Positions 24,551-35,313 of a DNA stretch of 64,000 nt are shown here, piece by piece. The stretch comes from Chamaecyparis obtusa (taxonomy: Eukaryota; Streptophyta; Pinopsida; Cupressales; Cupressaceae). Within the stretch, counting starts at the first letter, position 1. Each line of letters starts with the position of its first letter. The stretch covers positions 434,001 to 498,000 of the forward strand of contig BSBK01001538.1 of NCBI GenBank assembly GCA_027943335.1, read 5' to 3'. Below the pieces are notes generated by a model that was given only the letters and a program-made list of their open reading frames with translations, was not told where the DNA came from and ran no database searches. Made by a program: the position numbers and the translations under genes.

Positions 24551-25602
24551 AATTCTTTGAGACATCGACCTAGAAGGCCGCATGGCCTTAGGGGGAGCAT
24601 TGGATACAGACATCAGAATATATCCAACCCCTGTATGTGTGGAGTAAGCTCATACGAGGTTAGGTATGATGTGTACAGACACTATGGAGTCTATGGTTGA
24701 GAGCACAACACTTGGAGATCCATTTTCCATATTCGTGAGTTTTGTGTTGACAAGACAACAAGATGTTAGATTGGTGGCAATGATATTGGGCTACAAACTA
24801 TACTATAGCAGGATACCAAACTCTATTTATGCAGGTGTTATCATGATGGCCTATAGGATGGTCAAGGAAAACAAGAAGTATAACCTTTGCGAAGTGTTAG
24901 CTCAATAGTTCTAGAGAATGTAAAGGTAATAAAGAAAGATAAGACTAAAGCATTCATGTTTGGGTCCTTGTTGGTACACATGTATATACATATCATTCAC
25001 AAGTTCCTTGGCATGCACCCTAGGGCATGGAAAGACAATGTACCCACTGGAATTCAGATTTCAAAGAGTTATAGAAGACAAGAAAAGAATTGGGTTGATG
25101 GTGAAATATTTTCTTGAACCAAGATACTACAAAGGCAGATGAAGGAAAGGTATAGGATACCTGAAGATACTATTGAGAAGTATGTGGACACTATCTGTTT
25201 CATGGTTGAAATTGATTGTGTTTGTTTTGAGGTAGTAGAACCAAGGAAGAAATGGTGTTACCCTATGGGGTATGAAGTAAGTTATGAGATCTTGACTATG
25301 CAGGTAGAGCATGTTCTGGTAGCAGAAGTAGACCCTACTGAGGAAAGATGGGGAACTTATAGGGAGAAATCAGGAAAGATCAGAGAAGAACAAGAGAAGG
25401 TGACAAGAAAGAGAAAAATTAGTAAAATTGTTGAAGATATTACTGTAAAGGTAGGAATCACTAAAGAACAATTAAAAAGCATAAGAACAAAGATGGAGGC
25501 ATCTTCTAGCATGGCTATTGATGCACCTACCCCTTCTGAGAAAGAAAAGATAGTTAATCCTACACCGTACATAATTGACCTATCACCTACACAAGAGGAA
25601 AC
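24551..25602 (+). pseudogene. E1 accessory ORF, part 1
   Basis: After the CACTA copy of aat the E1 body resumes with a bridge containing cttagggggagcattgg (24584-24600), a second polypurine-tract-like string. A reading frame then runs from about 24660, with one stop near 24906 and frame changes, to the insertion at 25602. Landmarks are RLVAMILGYKLYYSRIPNS, YRMVKENKKYNLC, FMFGSLLVHMY and PRKKWCYPMGYEV, followed by a charged coiled-coil tail. Parts align by eye with E2 (AHKIVKENEQFDLC, FGSLLMCLV at 46290-46440), so the ORF is conserved between different elements. It resembles the extra ORF domain annotated in databases as putative plant transposon protein. That is recall, not a search. Function unknown. 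Confidence 0.55.
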
Positions 25603-27780
25603 TGTTAAAGTTTTAGGATCATTGCAAATGTAATAGCACTATCTCATTGTATGTGTTTTCCAAATGCAACAATATCTTGCATTTATATTGAGAATGAGCC
25701 AAGAAGAGACATGTCCCTTCATGAGACATGTCTATTCATTAATTTGTAATTAATATAATGACAATTATTATTATATGTATATATACATAGATATATATAC
25801 ATCATATATATATAATATCTCTTGAGTATTATATTAATTTCTCTAATATTTACATTATACACACACACACACACACAAAATGTATATATACATACCTTCA
25901 CTAGTATTGACTCATAGTGTTTATTCGACTGAAGCTACAAAACATCAACACTCCCTCTTAGCTAGGGAGGATAAATCAATCCAATGTCAACACTTAAGAC
26001 ACTTGACAACATCAATCATATGATGTAAGAAATAAAGGCATCATCCTCAAGATGTAATCAATAGAAACATAGTCTCAATATGTGGATTGCCTCCATCAGC
26101 GATTCTATCCATAAGTTCTTAGGTGGATTGCCTCCATCGGCGATTCTATCCACAAGCTCTTGAGTATTGGCCTATCAGAATGTCAACACATGACATTCAC
26201 CAAATACTTTGAGTATTGGCCTATCAGAACATCAACATATGATATTCACCAAGTACTTAATAAGGTATTGGCCTACAGAATATCAACACATGATATTCAC
26301 CAAATACCTATCATATATCTATACAAACAACTCATAGACCGTCAATGACATCTAACACTTAGTTGTTGATTTACAAGATATATCTATGCAAACAACTTAT
26401 AGACCGTCAATTTAATGACATCTAACACTTAGTTGTTGCTTTACAAGATGTATCTATACAAGCAACTTATAGACCATCAATTTAATGACATCTAACACTT
26501 AGTTGTTGCTTTACAAGATATATTTATGCAAACAACTCATAGATCGTCAACTTAATGCCATCTAACACTTAGTTGTTGCATTAATTCATCATGATCTGTT
26601 TCAACATTATAAATAATGTATATCATGATTTAAGTTATTGTAAGATCGTCACCATCCAATAACTTCTGCAAATACAAGTGATAATCATTTGGAAGTCATC
26701 ACTTCCTCATGATTTACATAGGGGGCAGGCCCATTAAAAACATTTACGATTCATTAGTATAATAATCAATTATATCAAGTTTACCTCAGAAGTGTTTCAC
26801 CTTCAATAGTGAACTCCCTCTCAATCAATATGATCAAGATTGTCACAAGTTGACTAAACCATCTGCTCCCTCTGAAGCTCAAGTTTATCAACTTTTTGAC
26901 CTCTTTTGAAATGTCAGACTCCCTTTGCATCTAGTTTCAATCATCAATTCGTTTGCAAGCATCAAGTTCTTTCTCCCTTGAATGCAATTATTTTGTACGT
27001 CTGTCTTGAAGGTATGTCAGAGAGAGGTTACAAATAGCTCACTAAACTATCTCAACCGAAAATACCAATGATAGAAGCATACAATATTTTACTAACCACT
27101 AGTATAGCATGAATTACAAACTCAAATATTTATGTGCATTAATAAAACATGAAATACTTATCTTTTATAAATTTCAAGTATTTCATTCTGTAACGTGAGC
27201 CCATATATAAAATATCATGCAAATTCATAGAATGATGTCATCGTTCTCAAACATTACTATAATTCTTCACATGAACTATATTTAATATCCAAAGGTTCTA
27301 TACACTATCACAACCTTCAATCTTATTAGATCTCCCTTCAAGTGGTTAGACTTTTAAAGAAGGAACCTCGCTCTTTTTTAATTTTTTTTTCATAGACCCA
27401 TACATAGTTAGTCATAACTTTTGAACTTGACATTTTCTCTTCAATCTCTCTAGTGAGATTCTTTTAAATTTGTTTATCACCAACATATCCGAAATTTAGC
27501 AAAATCCAACGGTGCATTTAGGAGATATGGTCTTCGTACTGAGACTGTATTTTCTGAGATAGTCACACATTCACCATCAACAAACTACTATTGTACATTT
27601 GTAACTTGGCTCTGATACCATGTTAAAGTTTTAGGATCATTGCAAATGTAATAGCACTATCTCATTGTATGTGTTTTCCAAATGCAACAATCTCTTGCAT
27701 TTATATTGAAAATGAGCCAAGAAGAGCCATGTCCCTTCATGAGACATGTTTATTCATTAATATGTAATTAATATAATGAC

Positions 27781-27828
<48 letters not shown>

Positions 27829-27986
27829 AGTATTATATTAATTTCTCTAATATTTACATATAATAATATTTATATATATATATTTAAGTATATATATACA
27901 TCTCATATATAGTAAATATATATATACATATCTTCACTAGTATTGACTCATAGTGTTTATTCGACTGAAGCTACAAAACATCAACA
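25603..27986 (-). mobile_element. 2.4-kb non-autonomous LTR element (SMART/TRIM-like)
   Basis: The direct repeats 25603-25950 and 27621-27986 begin TGTTAAAGTTTTAGG and end CATCAACA on the plus strand. A perfect 5-bp TSD, gaaac, flanks them (25598-25602 and 27987-27991). On the minus strand the PBS TGGTATCAGAGCC directly follows the right-hand LTR (27608-27620), and a purine tract AAGAGGGAG precedes the left-hand LTR (about 25951-25959), so the element reads on the minus strand. The internal 1.67 kb has no coding capacity. It sits inside the E1 accessory ORF. A solo LTR of the same family lies at 40039-40373. Confidence 0.88.
26156..26580. repeat. Two tandem arrays inside the 2.4-kb LTR element
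   Basis: The first array (about 26156-26310) has three units built on gagtattggcctatcagaa and acacatgacattcaccaa. The second (about 26310-26580) has four units built on tctaacacttagttgttg and caaacaactcatagaccgtc. They make up much of the noncoding interior. Confidence 0.7.
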
Positions 27987-27991
27987 GAAAC

Positions 27992-29565
27992 AATACAAGA
28001 AATTATACTTGCAAGCATTCCTAGAATATCTACAAGATCAACCAAGCAGGGTAGTCCAAAGGAAAAAGTGTAGTGGAAAAGAAGAAAAAGGAAGAAAAGG
28101 TAACTGAAAAAGAAGAGGAAAAAGTAGCACAGAAGGATCCACAAACCTTGTGGAAACTAGATCTTAAATCATTGCAAAAAAGAGTGATTAAAGATGGCAA
28201 CTTGAAGACATTGGACATATATTATGAGAGGTATGATTCTGATAATTAGGCACTCATTTAAGATACTATCATTGAGTATCTATTGATCTTTAAGAAAAAT
28301 ATGTTGGAGATTGAAGGAAGTATCCCTAAGGAACTATATAGTAAGTTGGAAATCAGAAAGCAGTTGGCATAGTCAGAAGATGAGAACATAAGGAACAAAG
28401 CTATAGAAGACATGCTACCTATTGTCTCTATACAAGAAAGGTAGAGGATAATAGCAAGCTAGCATGCAACCAAACTTCTTTGTCTCTGGTGTGCCTGTGA
28501 CCCTTGACACTTCACATGATGTGAATGATCCATTTTTGGATAATTTGGACAATGCGATGGAAATTGAAGAACAAGGATAGGTAGAGGAAGAGAAAACAGA
28601 GGAGAAATAAGAAGAGAAGTTACAAGAAAGGAAAGAAGAAGAAGTTAGAATAGAGAAAGTAGCTGAGGTAAGAATGGAGCAAAAGATAGAACCAGACACC
28701 TCCTCTACTTTATTGTTGGCAAGTATGGCCAAACCGGTAAGTGCTGATGTAGATAGCATGGATGAGGATGAGCTTATGAGACTATCCTTCATGGCCTTCA
28801 CTAAGGCTAAGGAGAGGTCAGTGTAGAAAGGGGACAAAAGAGTAAAAAATAATGACTAGGGCTGTAGAGACAATAAACAAGTTACTTCCTACACTGATTA
28901 ATTTTCAAGGAAAGGATGAAGTAGAGAACCTAGGCATGGCTCTGGATAGCTTTGACAGTCACTTTGAGTCATTGCTTAAGACTACAGAAGATAAGGCAGA
29001 GAAGAGGTTCTTAGAGAAGAAACTGAGAGAAATCTGTTAGTCCATCTCATGGGACTTAGACATTCTCAAGGCTACTACTCTTAAAGCTAAGAGTTGTATA
29101 GCTCAAGGCAGAAAAATTTACAATTACTGCATAAGTCCTTGTAGTCATGTAAAGAATATTGAAGACATTATAGCCAAGGATAGGGCTACTCTTGACAGTC
29201 TGATGAACAGTTGTGAAACATCTTCACTAACTGTGATTGAAATGGACAAACAAGCATCCAAGCTCTTGGATAAAATCAGTGTATTGGAAACAGAGAAAAG
29301 GAGAGTGGTAGATAGATTTGGCTTGTTGAAAAGCTTGATAACCCCTAAGCTTTCAATGCTGGAGACACATCTATCAGAGATGGAAAAGGTGGAAGGCTCA
29401 ATGTCCATGTCTACACCTATTGAGCTTAAGGCAGTGGAGACAACATCATATGCACTGAATGGATTAATCCATGTCAACGAGCTATTGATCAAATCATGGG
29501 TTGAGGAAGTGAAGACCTTGGAAAACTCTTTCCAAGATGTCTTAAAACTGGTGAGTAAGAACTAA
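27992..29565 (+). pseudogene. E1 accessory ORF, part 2 (coiled-coil C-terminal half)
   Basis: With the inserted element and one TSD removed, the frame passes from part 1 straight into this segment. It starts with a Lys/Glu-rich block (28050-28140), then KLDLKSLQKRVIKDGNLKTL. Open stretches of 62 codons (28852-29040) and 120 codons (29203-29565) follow, with LLDKISVLETEKRRVVDRFG and NELLIKSWVEEVKTLENSF, strongly suggestive of coiled coil. Several TAG/TAA stops (for example near 28248, 28371 and 28443) interrupt it. A similar helical C-terminus is seen in E2 and E3. No enzymatic motif is visible. Confidence 0.5.
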
Positions 29566-29814
29566 GTCTTTTTTTGCTTAGTAGTTTTTGAAATTTTGTA
29601 AGTACCTTTGCCATTGATGTCAAAGGGAGAGGAAGAGAAAGAGAAAAATGTGAAGAGTGAAAGGAAGAGAAGAAAAATAATAAGAAGAAATAAGAAGATG
29701 TAAATTTTTTTTAAAAAGTAGAAAAGAAGAAAAGAGAAAAAGAGATATGTATAGTTAGTGCTTTAACACTTAGTCATTTTTCTAAGTGTTTCCATCAATG
29801 CCAAAGGGGGAGAT
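29566..29814 (+). other. E1 3' untranslated region and polypurine tract
   Basis: A purine-rich stretch of gaagaaa/aaagaga words leads to ccaaagggggagat (29801-29814) directly before the 3' LTR. This is the standard plus-strand priming tract of copia-type elements. Confidence 0.8.
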
Positions 29815-29878
29815 TGTTGGCAAGTGGTGTTTTGGGGCACTAGGGATCACTTGAGGGTTGTCATTCATGGCAACACTT

Positions 29879-30513
29879 TGTTGATCCCTAAAGTTTTGTT
29901 GTCTATTAGTGTCTCACACTTAGTCATTTTTTAGGCAATGTTGGTCGGTCATCACTGCGACCGAGTCATCATATATAGGCCGTGTTATGTATAATGTACA
30001 TTTACCGAGCAATAGTCATTGCCGAGTAAAACAGTGGTCATCGAGTACTTTTATATTAGCCGAGTTAGCTTTTTCCGAGTTATGTAAATAAGACAATGCC
30101 AAGCACCAAAGTTTAAAGAATAGTGAATGTCGAGTGCCAGAGATATCAAATGTCGAGCATGCCAGAATTGGCATGTGTTTGTTATGACACAAACACTTAG
30201 GTAAATCATTTTGGCTGACATTCATATTTCATTTGTTGTTTGTTGAGGAAATCACAGAGGTGATTACACTCTTGTATTGTAATCATTAATCCCTATGTAA
30301 CACATGGAACCAATTAGAATTAGGGAAAGGTTAAGCGACAAAAAAAGATAATCTAAATCGTAGATCTTAAATCTTGGAGAAAGTTAATTGTCTATATAAG
30401 ATGTGATGTGAACACTAAAATAGTGTGTGTGAGAGTGAGAGAGTATGAAGGAGATCTCATATTTTCAGAACAGAGAAGTATTCTGATGATCAGAGATAGA
30501 GTTCAGTGACTGA
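29879..30513 (+). repeat. E3 5' LTR remnant
   Basis: It aligns with the first 635 or so bases of the right LTR, including ggtcggtcatcactgcgacc and the TATA-like tctatataag at 30391. It then ends abruptly at the deletion junction. Confidence 0.8.
30391..30400 (+). promoter_or_regulatory. Candidate TATA box in the E3 LTR
   Basis: TCTATATAAG fits the plant TATA consensus and is conserved in the right LTR (32298-32307). It would mark the U3/R promoter. No transcript evidence is available. Confidence 0.45.
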
Positions 30514-31514
30514 TGATAACAGCGAGGCTAATGACAAGTTGTTGCAGTGGTCAGAAAAGAAATTTGAGACCAAGGTACTTAATAAGGTCTCTGCAGACAT
30601 CACAGTGAAGCAGGTAGAAATTTCTACCTTAATAACAAACTCAGAAGAAGTTATACAAAATGCACATTCTTTGTACAAGAAATTATGTGATGTATAAGTG
30701 TTTACAAAGGACAACTAAGATTTGGTAGATAAGCTACAATTAGATATCAAGTCTATAGGTCACTCATTGAGCTTGGATGCAAGTTCCAGCTCTATGCATT
30801 GTACGAGGCTTCTGTTGGAATCATTTGCCGATGCACCAAAAGCTCGAACTGTCAATGCCCGATACAAATGTTAGATTTAACCCGATCCACGAGAGGCGGT
30901 TAAGCCATGCCACGAATCTCCAAGGAGGTGCTGACCACCAAGTCAACAATCTCCCCCTCAGCACTGACTGAGCCTTTAGCACCCACTGAAGGGAGACTCG
31001 AACCCGTGACCCAAGGCTCTGATACCAATTGTTGGAATCATTTGCTGTTGCACCAAAAGCTCGAACTGTCAATGCCTGATACAAATGTCAGATTTAACCC
31101 GATCCACGAGAGGCGGTTAAGCCATGTCATGAATCTCCAAGGAGGTGCTAACCACCAAGTCAACAGCTTCTACATACTCAAGGGAGGTTAGCCGAGTTGA
31201 TGGCTAATGATGGTAAGAAAAGGGCTTGCTTACTCTCCATTCAAACAATGTTAACACCTCATCTGGAGGCCATGCAAAGAGAGTTAGTTATGGCAAATGA
31301 ATTAGTTCAGAAAGATCCCCATCTTTCTATTGCCGAGAGCCTAGTTGACCTAGCTGCCAAGCTAGAGGTAAAGTCCGAGGTTTTGAAGATTGCAACATCT
31401 GGTTGGGACAATGCATTGCATATGGTCATGCGGCTTCATAAACCATTTCTGGACAAGTATTTCAAGATCCCTACACCCCAAAAACTTCAAGTGACAAAAA
31501 CAAGGGGGAAATAG
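30514..31514 (+). pseudogene. E3 accessory ORF fragment, interrupted by a TRIM
   Basis: The first part (30514-30812) contains a 63-codon stretch, KLLQWSEKKFETKVLNKVSA, ending in a TAA near 30697. The TRIM and its duplicated gcttc interrupt it. The second part (31166-31514) is open for over 100 codons, with LELMANDG-like and QTMLTPHLEAMQRELVMANE helical sequence. It ends in TAG at 31514. Joining across the TRIM restores one frame, so the TRIM arrived after E3. The sequence is charged and helical like the C-terminal half of the E1 accessory ORF. The function is unknown. Confidence 0.5.
30813..31165 (-). mobile_element. 353-bp TRIM element
   Basis: Two 136-bp LTRs (30813-30948 and 31030-31165) begin TGTTGGAATCATTTGC and end AAGTCAACA. 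They flank only 81 internal bases. On the minus strand the PBS ATTGGTATCAGAGCC (31015-31029) follows one LTR and the polypurine tract CTGAGGGGGAGAT (30949-30961) precedes the other. A perfect TSD, gcttc, flanks it (30808-30812 and 31166-31170). The LTRs differ at about seven sites, nearly all transitions. There is no coding capacity; it depends on proteins supplied in trans. Confidence 0.93.
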
Positions 31515-31786
31515 GAGTGACATGACATGTTAAGTCACAAAGAGGGAACATCAGAAAGCAGAAATGAATGGTATGACATACTAAGTTTTGTAAATGTGTA
31601 TATGTATTCGAGTGTATTTCAAATAAGGAAGTCTTATGTGTACAAATGTAAATTTTGTTTTGTAAGACTGAGTTAAGTTTTAGGGGGAGTATTTTGTAAA
31701 CGTTTTTGTTAGTACTAAGTACTCTTGTAAATGTAATGAAAATGTCATGGCGAAGTGTTTTTGCCACTAATGTCAAAGGGGGAGAT

Positions 31787-33007
31787 TGATCCCTAAAGTT
31801 TTTTTGTCTATTAGTGTTTCACACTTAGTAATTTTCTAGGCAATGTTGGTCGGTCATCACTGCGACCGAGTCATCATATATAGGCCGAGTCATGTATAAT
31901 GTACATTTACCAAGCAGTAGTCACTACCGAGTAAAACAATGGTCACCGAGTACTTTTGTATTAGCCAAGTCAACTTTAGCTGAGTTATGTAAAGAAGACA
32001 ATGCTGAGCACCAGAGTATAAAGAACAGTGAATGTCGAGTTCCAAAGATATCAAATGTCGAGCATGCCAGAATTGACATATGTGTTTGTTATGGCACAAA
32101 CACTTAGGTAAACCGTTTTGGCCGACATTCATATTTCATTTGTTGTTTGTTAAGGAAATCACATAGGTGATTACACTCTTGTATTGTAATCATTAATCCC
32201 TATGTAACACATGGAACCAATCAAAATTAGGGGAAGGTTAAGCGACAAAAAGAGATAATCTAGATCGTAGATCTTAAATCTTGGAGAAAGTTAATTGTCT
32301 ATATAAGATGTGATCTGAACCCTAAAACAATGTGTGTGTGTGTGAGTGAGAGAGTATGAAGGAGATCTCATATTTTCAGAACAAAGAAGTATTCTGATGA
32401 TCGGAGATAGAGTTCAGTGACTGAGTAGGACAGAGAAAAGTAGTGAAGGACATAACATAGACATATTTGATAGAAGAGATCAAATCTATACTGTAAGGAG
32501 GAGATCTGTAATCAACATCACAGTGCAAACCAAAGGATCAGGTACTGAGACATTTTAACAAGTGTATCAGGGTAAATCTTTTAACAGAGTGGTTTTGATA
32601 GACCTTAGTAAATCTCTTAACCGAGTGCGTACTTAGTTGTAAGTCAAATCATTTTGCAAGGTAGATTGTATAAGTCTCAAAGTTCTTAACATGGAAAACC
32701 CCTCACATGGTAGATCATATTTTGTTATCAAACTTGTAGCCCTAACAGGGAAACTTTATACTGCAGTAGTGAAGATTTGTGGGTATCATCCCCACCCCAG
32801 TTTTTACCTTTCAAGGGTTTTTGGGTAACCAAAATCATTGTGTTATGTTTATTTTCATGGGTGATGTTTAGCTTATTAGATCTGTTATACTGTTGAAGTT
32901 TTATGCTTATGCTATGCAAGTTTTTATTTATATCAAAATGGAAAAATCAGTGATATCTGATTCACCCCCCACTCTCAGTATCACATTTTCCCAATAGATT
33001 TCCAACA
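31787..33007 (+). repeat. E3 3' LTR
   Basis: It starts TGATCCCTAAAG; three bases of the expected TGTTGATCCC are missing. It ends CCAATAGATTTCCAACA. It holds the TATA-like tctatataag at 32298-32307 and, near its 3' end, gattcaccccccactctcag, the motif also seen at the ends of the E1, E2 and E4 LTRs. Confidence 0.85.
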
Positions 33008-34006
33008 CACTTATGCTGGAGTGATCACATGCAAAGAGTTTTGATACTGGAGTCACAGTCATGAAAATGACTAAGTACAGAATCATGACAACAATGTACT
33101 GTGGAACAGTTTTGGTCAATGATGACAATATACGATGTATTATGGCTTGTGAAGTTAGTAGAAAGTATTTTGGGATATGTTTATGCTTCGGTTAAGTTTG
33201 CATGTGTTTTGGTGATCAGATCAGTGAGATATAGTGATATGAAGGTATGCGAAGACAAAGAATCAGTGTAACAGGGCATATGAACAGTTGCGAAGATTAA
33301 GGAAAGAATAGTGGATATGGTAACGTGCTAAGTCAGATGGATAAAGTATATTGTCGACTCTTTGGTAATATAAGATCGCCGACTCTATGTTTATCATTTA
33401 CATAATTTATTATTACGTCTTGTATGGTATTTGTGAAGCCGACTGGATGACATATTTTGTATAAGTATAGAGTGTTTTGTGGAAGCGATAGGTATGGATG
33501 GAGCAATGGATATGATAATGATAATAATGATGTGAATCTGAGAGCAGAGAGCAGATGTGAGATCAGTATGTGATAGCTACAACTGGAACTATCTAAGCAA
33601 GGAAGTGCTTGTATTGTTCATTTTGGAGAAATCTTTTGAGACAGTTTTGATTGTAAGAGTTGTATGCTCACCACCTTTAACCAGGTGTTTTGTATCCCCT
33701 AACAAGGTTTTGTATTCCTCTAGCAAGGAGATGTGCTATGTGACAATCAACTCTTAACAGGGCTAGATCTCCTAACAGGGATATAATATTTTAGTATATA
33801 GTTGTGCGTATAATCCCCACCAGGGTTTTCCCTTGGCCAGGGTTTCCTCAAGAACAAATCATGGTGTCATGAGTTATGTGTTGTGCTTATATGTTCTTTT
33901 CATTTCAGCATTGTTTTGGTTTATTTATAATTGGTTGAAATTTAAATTAAGGTGCAGTAATACTAATTCACCCCCCCTCTCAGTATTACCTAATCCTAAC
34001 AAGGCA

Positions 34007-35191
34007 TCCATCAAGAACCTCCCAGAGATGGTGAAAAAACAATGTAGAACTTGGTGGATAGAGGTAAGGAGAGAGCTCATTCATTGAGCCCAAATACATG
34101 GATGAGAATAAGATTTGTAATGATGTTCAATTGTTGGGTAAGTTTAACCAAAGTAATTAGAATGTCTCAGAGCAATCAAACAACCAACACAAAAACTAGT
34201 TCTTCCAGTCAACAAATTAACAATCGAAGGCAACCTATAGCAGCAAGCTCAAAGACTTTCTCAAGGCCCTTCCTACACCCCTTCATTTAGAAAGAAGCCT
34301 TGCAGATTGTTAATGATACTTATGTACCTATAGTGGATGAGTTATGTTATGCCTATGTAGAGTATGACACCCTCCCAAAGCCACTCAAGAACAACTTAAC
34401 TTTCAATGTGTTCATGAATCAAAAGAAGAGTAGAGGAAGAGCCCGTGTGATACTCTCTCTCTCTCTCTCCCCTCTCTAGATTTCTCCCTTCCTCTCCACC
34501 TCTCTACCTCTCTATCCACACCTCTCTTTATCCCCTCCTATCTATCTCACCCTCTTCCCCCCACTCCAAACTAACACAAGAGAATAAGAGAGAGTGACCC
34601 CGTTCTTGACATTCCCTTCATGTGAATGTGAGAGGAAATAATAGGGTTCCATGCCTCTAATAATAGCATTGCTATATCTGACATGCGTGTAACTTTCCTC
34701 ATAATTTAGTTAGTGTTCTTGCTATCCTTTTCCCTTTCAAGACTTGACAGTTGAGTTGTGGCATCATTTTTATAGTTTTTCCAATAGTTTATCCCCTGTT
34801 TATTAAAAAGTTGATGAATATCTCTTGGTCTCACACTCAATCTCTTTTCACAATCTCAACTTAAGGACAATGCAAAATTCTTGGTAATTTAGAGATCTTA
34901 TGCACCATGTTTAAAGCATTTTCTTGTGCTCTCTTCACTCATGCAAAAAGATAGATGGGTGAAAAAATCCAAGCTCACCAAACAATTAATTTAATCAATA
35001 CTCTCTTGTGGTGCATGCTTTACATGCCATGTAGGGGACAAACAAATCAATATAGATGGGCAAGAAAATCCCAAGTTAACAAACTATTAGCTCAATCAAT
35101 ACTTGGTGTGGAAAATATCTCATACTTACCAATTTATGAGCTAAAGGTGTTGTATAATGAATGGCTCATAAGGCACAACACTCGATGAAGG
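34007..35191 (+). other. Continuation of the base-layer element and unassigned sequence
   Basis: After the second E1 TSD the sequence broken at 6606 resumes. Up to about 34440 it is partly open in several frames and rich in Gln, Asn and Ser (SSSSQQINNRRQPIAASS), compatible with a decayed gag-like region but not diagnostic. A CT microsatellite with pyrimidine-rich surroundings spans about 34448-34560. The rest shows no gene. Confidence 0.3.
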
Positions 35192-35313
35192 TTTTGCAAA
35201 TGGGGTAGCAAGCTAAGTGGGTTTAACCTTGGAGGAAACTCCATGGTTAATCATGCTTGAGTTGGAGCATTACTAGGATGAGTGACCTCCTAGGAAAACT
35301 GATGCTTCACCCC
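35192..35313 (+). rRNA. 5S rRNA-like sequence (pseudogene or 5S-derived element)
   Basis: The last 80 bases (35233-35313) follow plant 5S rRNA closely: aactccatggttaatcatgc corresponds to the aactccgcagttaagcgtgc region, and tactaggatgagtgacctcc matches the C-box region with one change. The stretch ends with a caccc-like terminus. The first 40 bases are only loosely similar, so the total length fits 5S (about 120) with a degraded 5' part. It stands alone, not in a tandem array. It may be a retroposed pseudogene, a 5S-headed SINE, or an LTR of a Cassandra-type TRIM, which carries 5S sequence. I found no second copy to decide. Confidence 0.6.

Larger units (their letters stand above)
29879..33007 (+). 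mobile_element. E3: internally deleted copia-like LTR element
   Basis: It begins TGTTGATCCCTAAAG and ends GATTTCCAACA, with TSD cactt. The right LTR is complete (31787-33007, about 1.22 kb). The left LTR is only a remnant (29879-30513): the match to the right LTR stops after gttcagtgactga, and accessory-ORF sequence follows. A deletion has therefore removed the rest of the 5' LTR, the PBS and gag. A polypurine tract, caaagggggagat (31774-31786), precedes the right LTR. E3 carries part of an accessory ORF and a 353-bp TRIM. It is immobile. Confidence 0.85.
29815..34001 (+). repeat. E1 3' LTR, split by E3
   Basis: The LTR starts TGTTGGCAAGTGG at 29815, is interrupted after 29878, resumes at 33013 with atgctggagtgatc and ends CCTAACA at 34001. 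Without the insert it is about 1.05 kb and matches the 5' LTR along its whole length. The E3 insertion duplicated cactt (29874-29878 and 33008-33012). Confidence 0.9.

Noticed and set aside
26156..26580. CRISPR-like array
   Set aside because: The repeats are direct tandem units without constant spacers, inside a plant retrotransposon.
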